From: Nonomuraea cavernae
GTDB lineage: Bacteria; Actinomycetota; Actinomycetes; Streptosporangiales; Streptosporangiaceae
Length of the DNA: 64,000 bases
Direction: 5' to 3'
Assembly (NCBI RefSeq): GCF_014646355.1
Contig: NZ_BMNH01000012.1
Location: 62,001-126,000 of the forward strand
Shown here piece by piece: positions 50,702 through 59,089 of the stretch. Position 1 is the first letter of the stretch. Each line of letters begins with the position of its first letter. The notes under the pieces are model-generated. The model saw only the letters and a program-made list of their open reading frames with translations. It was not told the origin of the DNA and ran no database searches. Position numbers and translations under genes: made by a program.

Positions 50702-50830
50702 CCCGACCCGGCCGGAGTGACCCGGCCGGATCCAGGGCCGACCGGCGTGCCCCGACGACCGCCCCGGCCGGCCCCGATGTGGGGGCGGCCAGGGCGGAGG
50801 CTTCGGCCCGTTCGGCCGTGGAGCCGTCGC

Positions 50831-50940
50831 GGTCCGGGACGGTCAGCCCGCCAGACCGGCCGTGGTCCGGAGCGGTCCGGGACGGTCAGCCCGCCAGGCC
50901 GGCCGTGGTCCGGAGCGGTCCGGGACGGTCAGCCGGCCAG
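50831..50940. repeat. 43-bp tandem repeat between convergent genes
   Basis: Units starting at 50831, 50874 and 50917 share GGTCCGGGACGGTCAGCC; the third, partial copy contains the stop codon of ipdC. The rest of the 50702-50928 gap holds GC-rich inverted sequence that may act as a terminator for both genes, but no gene. Confidence 0.85.
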
Positions 50941-52107
50941 GTTGGCGTCGAGGCCGCGGATCACGCCGGCGGCCTGGGCGACGATCCCGTCGATCAGTTC
51001 CGCGCAGGAGGGCAGGTCGTCGATGAGCGCCACCACCTGGCCGGAGGCGAGCACGCCGAGGTCAGGGCGGCCGTCCACCATGGCCGCCTTCAGCAGCATC
51101 GGGGTGTTGGCCGCCATCAGGACCTGCGACCAGGTGAGCTCCTTGCCGTGCTTCATGGCCAGGCCGTCGCGGATCATCGCGGGCCACGACATCCCGGAGA
51201 TCTTCTTGAACCGCGCCGCGTTGCGCACCGCGCGGACCATCCCGGACACCGTGCCCGACCGTTCCAGCCCGTCGACCAGCTTGGTCCGCAGCACCCGGTG
51301 CGGCATGCCGTCCACCTGGCGGGTGACCACGGTCTCGGACATGCCGAGGTAGGTCCGCTTGACCGCGTCGGGCACCGAGCTGTCGGAGGTGAGCAGGAAC
51401 CGGGTGCCCATCGCGATGCCCGCCGCGCCGTACGAGAGGGCCGCCGCGAGCCCGCGCCCGTCGAAGAAGCCGCCGGCCGCGATGACCGGGATGTCGACCG
51501 CGTCGACCACCTGGGGCAGCAGCAGCGTGGTGGCGACCGCGCCGGTGTGGCCGCCGCCCTCGCCGCCCTGCACCAGCACCGCGTCGGCGCCCCAGGCCGC
51601 GACCTTCTCGGCGTGCCGCCGCGCGCCGACGGACGGGATCACCACCACCCCGGCGTCCTTCAACCTGGCGATCAGCTCCTGGCGGGGGGCCAGCGCGAAC
51701 GAGGCGACCTTCACCTGGTTCCTGATCAGCAGGTCGATGCGGTCGGCCGCGTCGGAGGCGTCGGCGCGCAGGTTGACCCCGAACGGGGCGTCGGTGCGGG
51801 AGCGGACCTCCTTGATCGCGGCGGCGAGCTCGTCGAGGGTCATGGTGGCCGAGCCGAGGATGCCGAGCCCTCCGGCGTCGGCCACGGCGGAGACGAGCCG
51901 GGGGCCCGCCACCCAGCCCATGCCGGTCTGCACCACCGGATGGCGGACGCCGGTGAGCCGGGTCAGCGGCGTGTCCAGAACCTGCCCGGCCACACCGGAG
52001 GCTTCACCCGAACCGTCCTGCCCGGTCACACCGGGACCTCTGCCCGAGCTGGCCTTACTCGCGGTCACACCGGGGCCTTCACCCGGGCTGTCCTCGCGCG
52101 CGGTCAC
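50929..52107 (-). CDS. ipdC: IpdC, FMN-dependent (nitronate monooxygenase-like) ring C/D enzyme
   Basis: 392 residues. A TIM-barrel flavoenzyme of the 2-nitropropane dioxygenase family: HPVVQTGMGWVAGPRLVSAV, GGLGILGSATMTLDEL, VQGGEGGGHTGAVATT and IAAGGFFDGRGLAAAL. In mycobacteria IpdC oxidises a HIP-derived CoA ester to prepare ring D opening. The first 38 residues are a low-complexity VT..SG.GPG repeat absent from the usual 355-residue family. GTG at 52107 has GAGG 7 nt upstream and overlaps the ipdB stop (GTGA). A later GTG at 51993 would give the family length but lacks a ribosome-binding site. Confidence 0.9.
   Translation of the reverse strand: MTAREDSPGEGPGVTASKASSGRGPGVTGQDGSGEASGVAGQVLDTPLTRLTGVRHPVVQTGMGWVAGPRLVSAVADAGGLGILGSATMTLDELAAAIKEVRSRTDAPFGVNLRADASDAADRIDLLIRNQVKVASFALAPRQELIARLKDAGVVVIPSVGARRHAEKVAAWGADAVLVQGGEGGGHTGAVATTLLLPQVVDAVDIPVIAAGGFFDGRGLAAALSYGAAGIAMGTRFLLTSDSSVPDAVKRTYLGMSETVVTRQVDGMPHRVLRTKLVDGLERSGTVSGMVRAVRNAARFKKISGMSWPAMIRDGLAMKHGKELTWSQVLMAANTPMLLKAAMVDGRPDLGVLASGQVVALIDDLPSCAELIDGIVAQAAGVIRGLDANLAG
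51991..52107. repeat. 36/39-bp degenerate tandem repeat at the ipdB/ipdC junction
   Basis: CACACCGG recurs at 51991, 52027 and 52066, with CACG at 52105, in steps of 36, 39 and 39 bp. On the - strand each unit begins with GTG, so the repeat multiplies potential ipdC start codons in frame. Confidence 0.8.
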
Positions 52108-52856
52108 GAGCGGACCTCGCGGTCGCGCAGGGAGCGCGGGTCGAGCACCTCGCGGATCAGGCGCAGCTCCTCGGCGGACGGCTGCCGGGTCTCGGGCACG
52201 TCGCCCTCGATGACCGGCTCGAACCCGGTGGCGGCCAGGATCTGCTCGACCTCGACCCCGGGGTGCGCCGACAGCAGCCGCATCGCCCCGTCGGGGGCGC
52301 CGAAGTCGAAGACCGCGAGGTCGGTCACCACGCGGCGCAGATCGTGGAACCGGGCCGCCCCCGAGCCCAGCTCGGCGGCCCGGTCGGTGCCGACGCCGCT
52401 GACCATGTCGACCTTCGGCACGAAGACGCGGGCCGAGTGGCGAGGGATCCAGTAGCTGGTCGGGTTGCAAATCGTGTTGCCCGGCGCGCCCCGCACGCCC
52501 AGGAGCTGCGACTTCGGCCGCGCCCAGTCGCCGACGGCGGAGATGTTGGTGTTGCCGTGCCGGTCGATCTGCGAGGCGCCCATCATCACGTGCCGGCGCC
52601 CGTTCTGCACCAGCCACAGGTGCTCGCGGAACGGCAGCCACCCTTCTACCGGGCCGGCCGGCGCGCCGAACGGCACGGGCTCGGCGGTGAGCAGCGCGCC
52701 GCCGTCGGTGGTCAGCAGGCCGGGCTCGAACGTGAGCCGGGCCAGCCGGGCGCCCAGGATCGAGCAGGTGCCCATCGCCGCCGCCAGGATCTCGCCATCG
52801 CCCCGCCACGCCTCGGCGCAGGCCACCACGCAGATCTCCGCTCGGGTCGCGCTCAT
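52104..52856 (-). CDS. ipdB: IpdB, CoA-transferase-like beta subunit (COCHEA-CoA hydrolase)
   Basis: 250 residues of the SugarP_isomerase/CoA-transferase beta fold. MMGASQIDRHGNTNISAVGD, GAPGNTICNPTSYWIP and VSGVGTDRAAE match mycobacterial IpdB (Rv3552). With IpdA it opens steroid ring C by hydrolysing a cyclic beta-diketone CoA ester. Unlike true CoA-transferases, IpdAB needs no acceptor CoA. Its ATG overlaps the ipdA stop (ATGA). Confidence 0.92.
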   Translation of the reverse strand: MSATRAEICVVACAEAWRGDGEILAAAMGTCSILGARLARLTFEPGLLTTDGGALLTAEPVPFGAPAGPVEGWLPFREHLWLVQNGRRHVMMGASQIDRHGNTNISAVGDWARPKSQLLGVRGAPGNTICNPTSYWIPRHSARVFVPKVDMVSGVGTDRAAELGSGAARFHDLRRVVTDLAVFDFGAPDGAMRLLSAHPGVEVEQILAATGFEPVIEGDVPETRQPSAEELRLIREVLDPRSLRDREVRS

Positions 52857-53713
52857 CGTCCCGCCCCTTCCTGCTCCTCGTGCCACTGCCGTACGGCCTG
52901 CCGGTAGGCGTCCTCGTCACCGGACAGGAAGCGGTCCTCGAAGGCGGCCCACCCCGTCGGGTCTGCCGCCGAGGCGGCGTAGTGCCGCTGGAACGCCTCG
53001 TCGCGGCCGGAGCCGAGGTCGGTGAAGTGCCCGCCGTCCGGCGTCTCCACCACGCCCGTGACGTGCATGCGGCTGACCAGCAGCGTCTGGGGCGGGCCGT
53101 CCAGCTCTCCGGCGGGCACCATCCGCTCGCAGGACAGGTAGCAGCGGGAGGCGGCCTTGGCGAACAGGTCGTCCAGGTACGGGTCGGGGCCGAGGTAGCG
53201 GCCGTTGCCCCGGGTGTCGGCCAGGTCGAGGTGCACGAGCGCCGCGTCCATGGTGAGCGCGGGCACCGCGACCAGCTCCTCCTGGTCCTCGTACGGCGAG
53301 CGGACGGTGCGCAGGCCGGGGTTGACCCGCACGACGTCGGAGCCGAGCCCGGCCCGCGTCGGCAGGAACGGCAGCCGGTGCGCCCCGGCCAGCAGGCCGA
53401 ACATGAACATGCCCTCGTCGTACTCGGTGAACTCGATCGCCCCGCTCTGCCGGGCGGCCCGGAAGTGCGGTTCGAGGGCGACGGAGTCGAGCGTCACGAA
53501 CGGGGCGACGACCCGGCGGACCTTGCCGGCGGCGCAGAGCAGGCCCACGTCGGGCCCGCCGTACGAGACGAGGGTCAGGTCCTTGAGCGAGGACCGGTGG
53601 ATCGCCCGGACCAGGGCCATCGGCTTGCGCCGCGAGCCCCAGCCGCCGATCCCGATCGTCATGCCGCTCTCCAGCGAGCCGACGATCTCCTCCACGGACA
53701 TCACGGCGCCCAT
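52853..53713 (-). CDS. ipdA: IpdA, CoA-transferase-like alpha subunit (COCHEA-CoA hydrolase)
   Basis: 286 residues of the CoA-transferase alpha fold: SGMTIGIGGWGSRRKPMALV, TLVSYGGPDVGLLCAAGKV and TEYDEGMFMFGLLAGA, the last including the acidic residue at the active site. It pairs with IpdB to open ring C. ATG overlaps the echA20 stop by one base (TGATG). Gene order echA20-ipdA-ipdB-ipdC equals that of mycobacteria (Rv3550-3553). Confidence 0.92.
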   Translation of the reverse strand: MGAVMSVEEIVGSLESGMTIGIGGWGSRRKPMALVRAIHRSSLKDLTLVSYGGPDVGLLCAAGKVRRVVAPFVTLDSVALEPHFRAARQSGAIEFTEYDEGMFMFGLLAGAHRLPFLPTRAGLGSDVVRVNPGLRTVRSPYEDQEELVAVPALTMDAALVHLDLADTRGNGRYLGPDPYLDDLFAKAASRCYLSCERMVPAGELDGPPQTLLVSRMHVTGVVETPDGGHFTDLGSGRDEAFQRHYAASAADPTGWAAFEDRFLSGDEDAYRQAVRQWHEEQEGAGR

Positions 53714-54462
53714 CAGCTGCCTCCTTCCGCGACGAAGGCGTCCCGGTGCCGGTCACCGGCGCCCATCAGGTTGAGCTCGTAGGTGAGGCCCTGCTCGAAG
53801 CGGTAGCTGCGCTTGACGTCAACGGGGTCGATGCCGTTGAGGGACTCCTTGGCGCGCCGGATCACGTACGGGTCCTTGTCGGCGATCCGGGCCGCCACCT
53901 CCAGCGCGGCGTCGCGCAGCCCGTCGCGGGGCGCGAGCTCCAGCACCGAGCCGAACGCGTGCAGCTCGGCGGCCGTGACGTTGCGGCAGGTGTAGACCAT
54001 GGCGCGCATCAGGTGCTGGGGCACCAGCCGGGCCAGGTGGGTGGCCGCGCCGAGCGCGCCCCGCTCGACCTCGGGCAGCCCGAAGTAGGCGTCGTCGGAG
54101 GCCACCACGATGTCGGCGTTGCCGGCCAGTCCGACCCCGCCGCCCAGGCAGAACCCGTGCACGGCGGCGATCACGGGAACCTCGCACTCGTAGACCGCCG
54201 CGAAGGCCGCGTAGCACCCCCGGTTGGCCCCGACCAGCGCTTCGAAGCCGCTGGTGGCCTGCATCTCCTTGATGTCGACGCCGGCGTTGAAGCCCCGGCC
54301 CTCGGCGCGCAGCACGACCACGCGGGTCCCGGGGTCACGTCCGGCCTCTCGTACGGCGTCGGCCAGGTCGAACCAGCCCCGCACGGTCAGCGCGTTGACC
54401 GGCGGCACGTCCATCACGACCTCGGCGATGCCCTCGCCGTGGGTGCTGGTGGAGATTCCCAT
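53713..54462 (-). CDS. echA20: EchA20, crotonase-fold ring D hydrolase
   Basis: 249 residues. Crotonase loops are GRGFNAGVDIKEMQ and HGFCLGGGVGLAGNADI, with PEVERGALGAATHLARLV following. The sequence agrees with mycobacterial EchA20, which hydrolytically opens ring D of the HIEC-CoA intermediate. First gene of the echA20-ipdA-ipdB-ipdC operon. GGTAG lies 3 nt before the ATG. The proposed operator lies 16 bp upstream. Confidence 0.9.
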   Translation of the reverse strand: MGISTSTHGEGIAEVVMDVPPVNALTVRGWFDLADAVREAGRDPGTRVVVLRAEGRGFNAGVDIKEMQATSGFEALVGANRGCYAAFAAVYECEVPVIAAVHGFCLGGGVGLAGNADIVVASDDAYFGLPEVERGALGAATHLARLVPQHLMRAMVYTCRNVTAAELHAFGSVLELAPRDGLRDAALEVAARIADKDPYVIRRAKESLNGIDPVDVKRSYRFEQGLTYELNLMGAGDRHRDAFVAEGGS

Positions 54463-54477
54463 AAGCTACCTTTCGAC

Positions 54478-54491
54478 CTAACATTTGTTAG
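54478..54491. promoter_or_regulatory. Candidate KstR2 operator, right copy
   Basis: CTAACATTTGTTAG is a perfect 6+6 palindrome (CTAACA / TGTTAG, 2-nt centre) in the 103-bp gap between divergent echA20 and the SDR gene. It shares TTGTTAGAAA with the site before ipdF. The motif differs from the CAAG..CTTG type described for mycobacterial KstR2. Confidence 0.6.
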
Positions 54492-54565
54492 AAACTAAGC
54501 TAGCAGAGCGGCCCGTTCTCCTCGACGCCGCCCGATTTCTCCGTAGAACCGCAAGGAGCCTGAGC

Positions 54566-55468
54566 ATGATCTGCGAGGACCGAGTCGTCATCGTGACCGG
54601 CGCCGGGCGCGGCCTCGGCCGCGCGCACGCGCTGGAGTTCGCCCGGCAGGGCGCCCGGGTCGTGGTCAACGACCTGGGGGTGGGCCCCTCCGGTGAGGGC
54701 GGGTCGGACGGCCCGGCCCAGACGGTGGCCGAGGAGATCCGCGCGCTGGGCGGCGAGGCGGTGGCCGACCGCTCCGACATCGCCACCGAACAGGGGGCGC
54801 GACTGCTGGTGGCGAGCGCGCTGGAGCACTTCGGACGGCTCGACACCCTGGTCAACAACGCCGGGTTCGTCCGCGACCGGATGCTGGTCAACCTGTCCGA
54901 GGAGGAGTGGGACGCGGTGACGCGGGTCCATCTGAAGGGGCACTTCCTGCCGCTGAAGCACGCCGGGCTGCACTGGCGGGCCGAGTCCAAGGCCGGCCGG
55001 CCGGTGGACGCCCGCGTGATCAACACCTCTTCCGGGGCCGGCCTGCTGGGCAGCGTCGGGCAGGGCAACTACTCGGCCGCCAAGGCGGGCATCGTGGGGC
55101 TCACCCTGGTCGCGGCGGCCGAGCTGGGCCGCTACGGCGTGACCGTCAACGCCATCGCGCCCGCCGCCCGCACCCGGATGACCGAGGAGGTCTTCGCGCG
55201 GACGATGGCGGCCCCCGAGGAGGGCGTGTTCGACGCCATGGCGCCCGAGAACGTGTCGCCGCTGGTCGTCTGGCTCGGCTCCGCCGAGTCCAAGGACGTG
55301 ACCGGGCGGGTCTTCGAGGTCGAGGGCGGCCGGATCTGCGTGATGGAGGGCTTCCGTCACGGCCCGGCCGCCGACAAGGGCGCGCGCTGGGAGCCGGCCG
55401 AGTTGGGCCCCCGGATCGCCGCCCTCCTCGCCGACGCCACCCCGCCGGAGCCCGTCTACGGCGCCTGA
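54566..55468 (+). CDS. Short-chain dehydrogenase of the steroid cluster (Rv3548c-like)
   Basis: 300 residues. TGAGRGLGRAHALEFARQG, NDLGVGPSGEGGSDGPAQ, VNNAGFVRDRML, NTSSGAGLLGS and NYSAAKAGI supply the nucleotide loop and the Ser-Tyr-Lys catalytic set. This long-loop subfamily includes the KstR2-controlled Rv3548c and peroxisomal hydroxyacyl-CoA dehydrogenases, so it probably oxidises a hydroxyacyl-CoA from HIP. AAGGAG 7 nt before the ATG fixes the start; a longer frame upstream lacks one. Confidence 0.87.
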   Translation: MICEDRVVIVTGAGRGLGRAHALEFARQGARVVVNDLGVGPSGEGGSDGPAQTVAEEIRALGGEAVADRSDIATEQGARLLVASALEHFGRLDTLVNNAGFVRDRMLVNLSEEEWDAVTRVHLKGHFLPLKHAGLHWRAESKAGRPVDARVINTSSGAGLLGSVGQGNYSAAKAGIVGLTLVAAAELGRYGVTVNAIAPAARTRMTEEVFARTMAAPEEGVFDAMAPENVSPLVVWLGSAESKDVTGRVFEVEGGRICVMEGFRHGPAADKGARWEPAELGPRIAALLADATPPEPVYGA

Positions 55469-55472
55469 CCGG

Positions 55473-55619
55473 TCAGCCGGCGCTCACGTTCTCGCGGGAC
55501 ACGCGCAGCCCCGTCCAGGCGATGGCGACGAGCGCGACGGTGAGCGCGACGGCGAGATGGCCGGTCGCGCCGAAGGCGGAGGAACCCGGGTGTGGCCGAT
55601 CGACCGTCCATTCGTCCCG
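55473..55619 (-). pseudogene. Possible remnant of a membrane protein C-terminus
   Basis: A - frame of 48 codons ends at 55473 with HLAVALTVALVAIAWTGLRV followed by SRENVSAG and stop, reading like a last transmembrane helix and tail. There is no start codon with a ribosome-binding site, and an in-frame stop closes it upstream. It may be the debris of a gene displaced when the neighbouring T7SS-like pair arrived; it could also be chance. Confidence 0.3.
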
Positions 55620-55640
55620 TTAAAGAACTAATCTACCTAT

Positions 55641-55967
55641 ATGCATGATCATGTGATGATGACCCCGACCGATATCAAATCGGCCGGCTCAAGATATATC
55701 GCGCTCGGAAGCGCACTCGAAGAACGTGCTCGCGCGTTCCGGGACGACGCGGCTCCCACACCACGGTGCTTCGGTCTGGTGGAAGGCGCTTCCAGAGAGC
55801 TTGACGATCATTACCTGGACTTCTACACCGAAACGAGCGACTACATCACCGATCTTCACCGGAAGCTGACCGCGGCGGGTACGGCTCTCCTACGCATAGG
55901 CCGGAATCAGGAACGCGTCGAGGCGCACGAGCAGGAGCAGATCCGCAGGCTCCCCCACGGCGACTGA
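55641..55967 (+). CDS. WXG100/EspC-like small helical protein
   Basis: 108 residues, almost entirely helical and charged (TDIKSAGSRYIALGSALEERARAF; DYITDLHRKLTAAGTALLRIG), the length and helix-turn-helix hairpin pattern of ESX/type VII secretion partner proteins. There is no signal peptide. Codon usage and GC content are lower than the surrounding steroid genes. The ATG lacks a ribosome-binding site; a TAATCT hexamer 6 nt upstream suggests a leaderless message. It precedes a second WXG-like gene by 130 bp. Confidence 0.6.
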   Translation: MHDHVMMTPTDIKSAGSRYIALGSALEERARAFRDDAAPTPRCFGLVEGASRELDDHYLDFYTETSDYITDLHRKLTAAGTALLRIGRNQERVEAHEQEQIRRLPHGD

Positions 55968-56097
55968 CGGGAGGTGCCGACGGTCCGCTCACGATGTGGA
56001 CGTGGATGAACCGATCTTCGAGGTGAGCTGTCGCGGCCGCCGCGCCTGACCCCATGGTCGCGCCTAGCGGGCGGCCTTCGTGTGTGAAGAGGACTGC

Positions 56098-57273
56098 ATG
56101 GCTCAGTGGCACGAGAGACCTCTGCAACTTCTGGAGACCCTCTACCACGCGATACGTCGCGTGGGAAACGACGAGGACGTGCACCGCCTGCGCATCATGG
56201 CGCAGGCCTGTCGGAATATGCGAGCGAGGCTGCTGGAGACGCACGACGACCTCGTCCAAGCGGAAGATCTGCTCGCGAACTGGCGGGGAGACAGCGCGAC
56301 CGAGTTCAAGGAAACCCACGGCAACCTTCTGGACCCGGAATTCCGGTTGCAGGCCATCGATCAACTCGGCGAGGCCTACAAGGTCCTCGAAACCGCCGCC
56401 GATGTGTCAGTCAGAACGCAGAAAGCCTTGGCGGAGCTGGCGCAAAGCCTGCTCATCGCGATCGTGATGGCAGCGGCGATCTCGAGTGTCACCGCCGGCC
56501 TGGCCAGCCTGGCGGCCTGGGCCAGGTCGGCGAAGACGACCAGCGAGATCGCCGTCGTCGCCACCACGACGCTCGGCAGATTTCGGTTGATCTTCCGTAC
56601 GCTCGGCGGACTCCTGAGGAACCTCACGACAGCCGTCGGCCGATCACGCGTGGTGCGCGGCCTCGGGACGAAGGCCGGCGACGAACCGTTGACCTTCCTC
56701 CAGATGGCCCGGGGGTCTTGGAAATCGTACTGGCAGCTGTATCGGTGGGGGTTGTTCGGCAATGTCGCCATCAACGCCGTGGCCAACCCGTTCCGAGGAC
56801 GGCACCCGCTCGACAGGTCTCTTCTGTCGCTCGCCGAGGGCGGCAACTCCGCCATCGTCGCCGGCCTGATCGGGGGCACCGGAGGCATCGCCGCGTTCGC
56901 CGCGATGAACCCGTGGAAGCGCAACCTGATCCAGGGGGCCGTCGCCGGCGGGGGTGCCACGTTCTGGAACGACCGGGTCGAGGGGAAGTCCTGGGAGCAG
57001 ACCGGCAAGGAGGTGGTGTTCGCCGCCGCGCTTGCGGGCGGTTTGAACGTCTTCTATGTCGGCATGGGGGAAAGCAGGTTCGTGGCCGGACAGGGCTCGG
57101 AGGCCTGGCGCCGTTACTGGGGAGACCTTCCCCCCATGGTGAAGGGCTACGTCGTGGGCTATCCCGGCAACGTCTCCATGAGGGTCGCCGTGCCCTGGGC
57201 GGCGAAGCCCGAGCCTCTCGACATGCCGACGTTCAGGCTGCCCGGCGGGCCCGACGACCCGGATGCCGACTAG
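56098..57273 (+). CDS. WXG-motif protein with a hydrophobic middle (T7SS substrate-like)
   Basis: 391 residues. Residues 1-110 are helical with LLANWRGDSATEFKETH, a WxG turn in the WXG100/LXG style. Residues 118-145 and 250-300 are hydrophobic (LLIAIVMAAAISSVTAGLASL; SAIVAGLIGGTGGIAAFAAM), suggesting membrane insertion. The remainder is unrecognised. GAGGA lies 4 nt before the ATG. With the preceding small protein it resembles a type VII substrate pair, but no EccC, EccD or immunity gene is nearby. The end overlaps fadD3 by 4 bp. Confidence 0.6.
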   Translation: MAQWHERPLQLLETLYHAIRRVGNDEDVHRLRIMAQACRNMRARLLETHDDLVQAEDLLANWRGDSATEFKETHGNLLDPEFRLQAIDQLGEAYKVLETAADVSVRTQKALAELAQSLLIAIVMAAAISSVTAGLASLAAWARSAKTTSEIAVVATTTLGRFRLIFRTLGGLLRNLTTAVGRSRVVRGLGTKAGDEPLTFLQMARGSWKSYWQLYRWGLFGNVAINAVANPFRGRHPLDRSLLSLAEGGNSAIVAGLIGGTGGIAAFAAMNPWKRNLIQGAVAGGGATFWNDRVEGKSWEQTGKEVVFAAALAGGLNVFYVGMGESRFVAGQGSEAWRRYWGDLPPMVKGYVVGYPGNVSMRVAVPWAAKPEPLDMPTFRLPGGPDDPDAD

Positions 57274-58865
57274 CCAGGGTCGGGGGCGAGGGCGGGCAGG
57301 CCGGCCTTGTCGATCTTGCCGGCCGCGTTGCGGGGCAGGCGGTCGACCAGGACGACCTCGCGGGGCACCTTGAAGTTGGCCAGCCGGTCCCGGCAGTGGG
57401 CGATCAGCGCGTCAGGGGCGAGGGCGGCGCCCGGCCGGGCCGCGACGTACGCGCGACCCACCTCGCCCATCCGGGCGTCCGGCACGCCGACCACCGCGGC
57501 CTCGGCGACGCCCTCGGCGGCGGCCAGCACCTGCTCGACCTCGGCGGGGTAGACGTTGAACCCGCCCACCACGTACATGTCCTTGGACCGGCCGGTGATG
57601 GTCAGGTTGCCGCGTTCGTCGAGCCGGCCCCGGTCGCCGGTCACCAGCCAGCCGTCCCTGATCGTCGCGGCGGTCGCCTCCTCGTCGTCGAGGTAGCCCA
57701 GCATCACGTTGTGGCCGCGGACCAGCACCTCGCCGTCCTCCCCCACCGGCAGCGGCTCGCCGGCGGCGTCCGCCACGCGCACCTCCACGCCCTCGATGGC
57801 CCGCCCGGCGCTGCCGGCCACGGTCTCGTCGTCATCGTCGAGCGAGCAGGCGGTCACCGTGCCGGACGCCTCCGTCAGCCCGTACGCGGTGATGACCTCG
57901 GGGAACAGCTCGGCCCGCATCCGCTGGACCAGGGCGACCGGCACCACCGCGGCGCCTGTCACCGCGAGCCGCAGCGACGACAGGTCGTAGCGGTCGCGTT
58001 CGGGCGCGTCGAGCATCGTGATGTAGATGGTCGGCGCCCCGGGCAGCACGGTGATCCGCTCGGCCTCGATCAGCCGCATCGTCTCCGCCGCCTCGAAGAC
58101 CGGCTGGAGCACCATCGTGGCGGCCCGCAGCAGGCAGGCGAACACCCCGGCCTTGAAGCCGAAGGTGTGGAAGAGCGGGTTGACGATCAGGTAGCGGTCG
58201 GCGTGGTGCAGCCCGTTGCGCTCGCTCCAGGCCAGGTAGGTGCGGACGTTCTGGCGGTGCGTGCACATGACGCCCTTGGGCCGGCCGGTGGTGCCGGAGG
58301 TGAACAGGATGTCGGCCACGTCGTCGGGACGCACCGCGGCGGCGCGGGCGACCGCCTCCTCCTCGGGGATCCCGGCCGCCCCGGCGACGAAGTCCGCCCA
58401 GGGCATCGCCCCCGGCCGTGCCTCGTCGTCGTACGTCACCACCGCCGACAGGTCGGGCAGCCCGGCCGCGCCGTCGCCCTCGGCGGAGGGCAGGCCGAGC
58501 ATGGCGAGGTAGGAGTTGCCGAGGAAGCCGTCCTCGACGAACAGGAACCGGACCCGGCCGCGGCCGAGCAGCCAGCGCGCCTCCTCGCCCTTGTACCTGG
58601 TGTTGATCGGCACCACGACCGCGCCGACGCTCATCGCGGCGAGGGCCGTGACGATCCAGGGCAGGCCGTTCGGCGCCCAGATCGCGACGCGGTCCCCCGG
58701 CCGGGCGCCGAGCGCGAGGAACCCGCGGGCCGCCTCGCGCACCCGGTCCAGCAGCCGCGCGTAGGTCAGCCGGGACGCGCCGTCCACCACCGCCTCGGTG
58801 CCGGGGAACTCGCGGGCCGCCCGCTCCAGGACTCCGGGGATCGTCAGTGCCTCGTTGTCGCTCAC
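57270..58865 (-). CDS. fadD3: HIP--CoA ligase FadD3
   Basis: 531 residues, ANL fold. PINTRYKGEEARWLL, DILFTSGTTGRPKGVMCTHRQ, NPLFHTFGFKAG, AYGLTEASGTV, GRSKDMYVVGGFNVYPAEVE and LPRNAAGKIDKAGL. The sequence follows mycobacterial FadD3, which attaches CoA to the bicyclic C/D-ring propionate (HIP) to start its breakdown; HIP-CoA is also the KstR2 inducer. GTG start with GGGA 5 nt upstream. Divergent from the next SDR gene over a 224-bp gap in which I see no KstR2-like dyad. Confidence 0.9.
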   Translation of the reverse strand: MSDNEALTIPGVLERAAREFPGTEAVVDGASRLTYARLLDRVREAARGFLALGARPGDRVAIWAPNGLPWIVTALAAMSVGAVVVPINTRYKGEEARWLLGRGRVRFLFVEDGFLGNSYLAMLGLPSAEGDGAAGLPDLSAVVTYDDEARPGAMPWADFVAGAAGIPEEEAVARAAAVRPDDVADILFTSGTTGRPKGVMCTHRQNVRTYLAWSERNGLHHADRYLIVNPLFHTFGFKAGVFACLLRAATMVLQPVFEAAETMRLIEAERITVLPGAPTIYITMLDAPERDRYDLSSLRLAVTGAAVVPVALVQRMRAELFPEVITAYGLTEASGTVTACSLDDDDETVAGSAGRAIEGVEVRVADAAGEPLPVGEDGEVLVRGHNVMLGYLDDEEATAATIRDGWLVTGDRGRLDERGNLTITGRSKDMYVVGGFNVYPAEVEQVLAAAEGVAEAAVVGVPDARMGEVGRAYVAARPGAALAPDALIAHCRDRLANFKVPREVVLVDRLPRNAAGKIDKAGLPALAPDPG

Positions 58866-59089
58866 AACATCCCTGCCTTCTCAGTCCGGACGCGGCCCGT
58901 CGCGCCACGCGTACGTCACGGCCCCCATGGTGGCAAGTGACGGGGGTTCGGCGGAACAGCCGTCCCGCTGGCCGGTATCGGCTCCCCGCGTCCGGCCGTG
59001 CGGCCCGTACCCTCCGAGGGATCGTCCGGGGGGATCACCCCGGGATCGTGCGGGTGGACGGTGCGAGTGGACTGTGCGGGAGGACTTCG

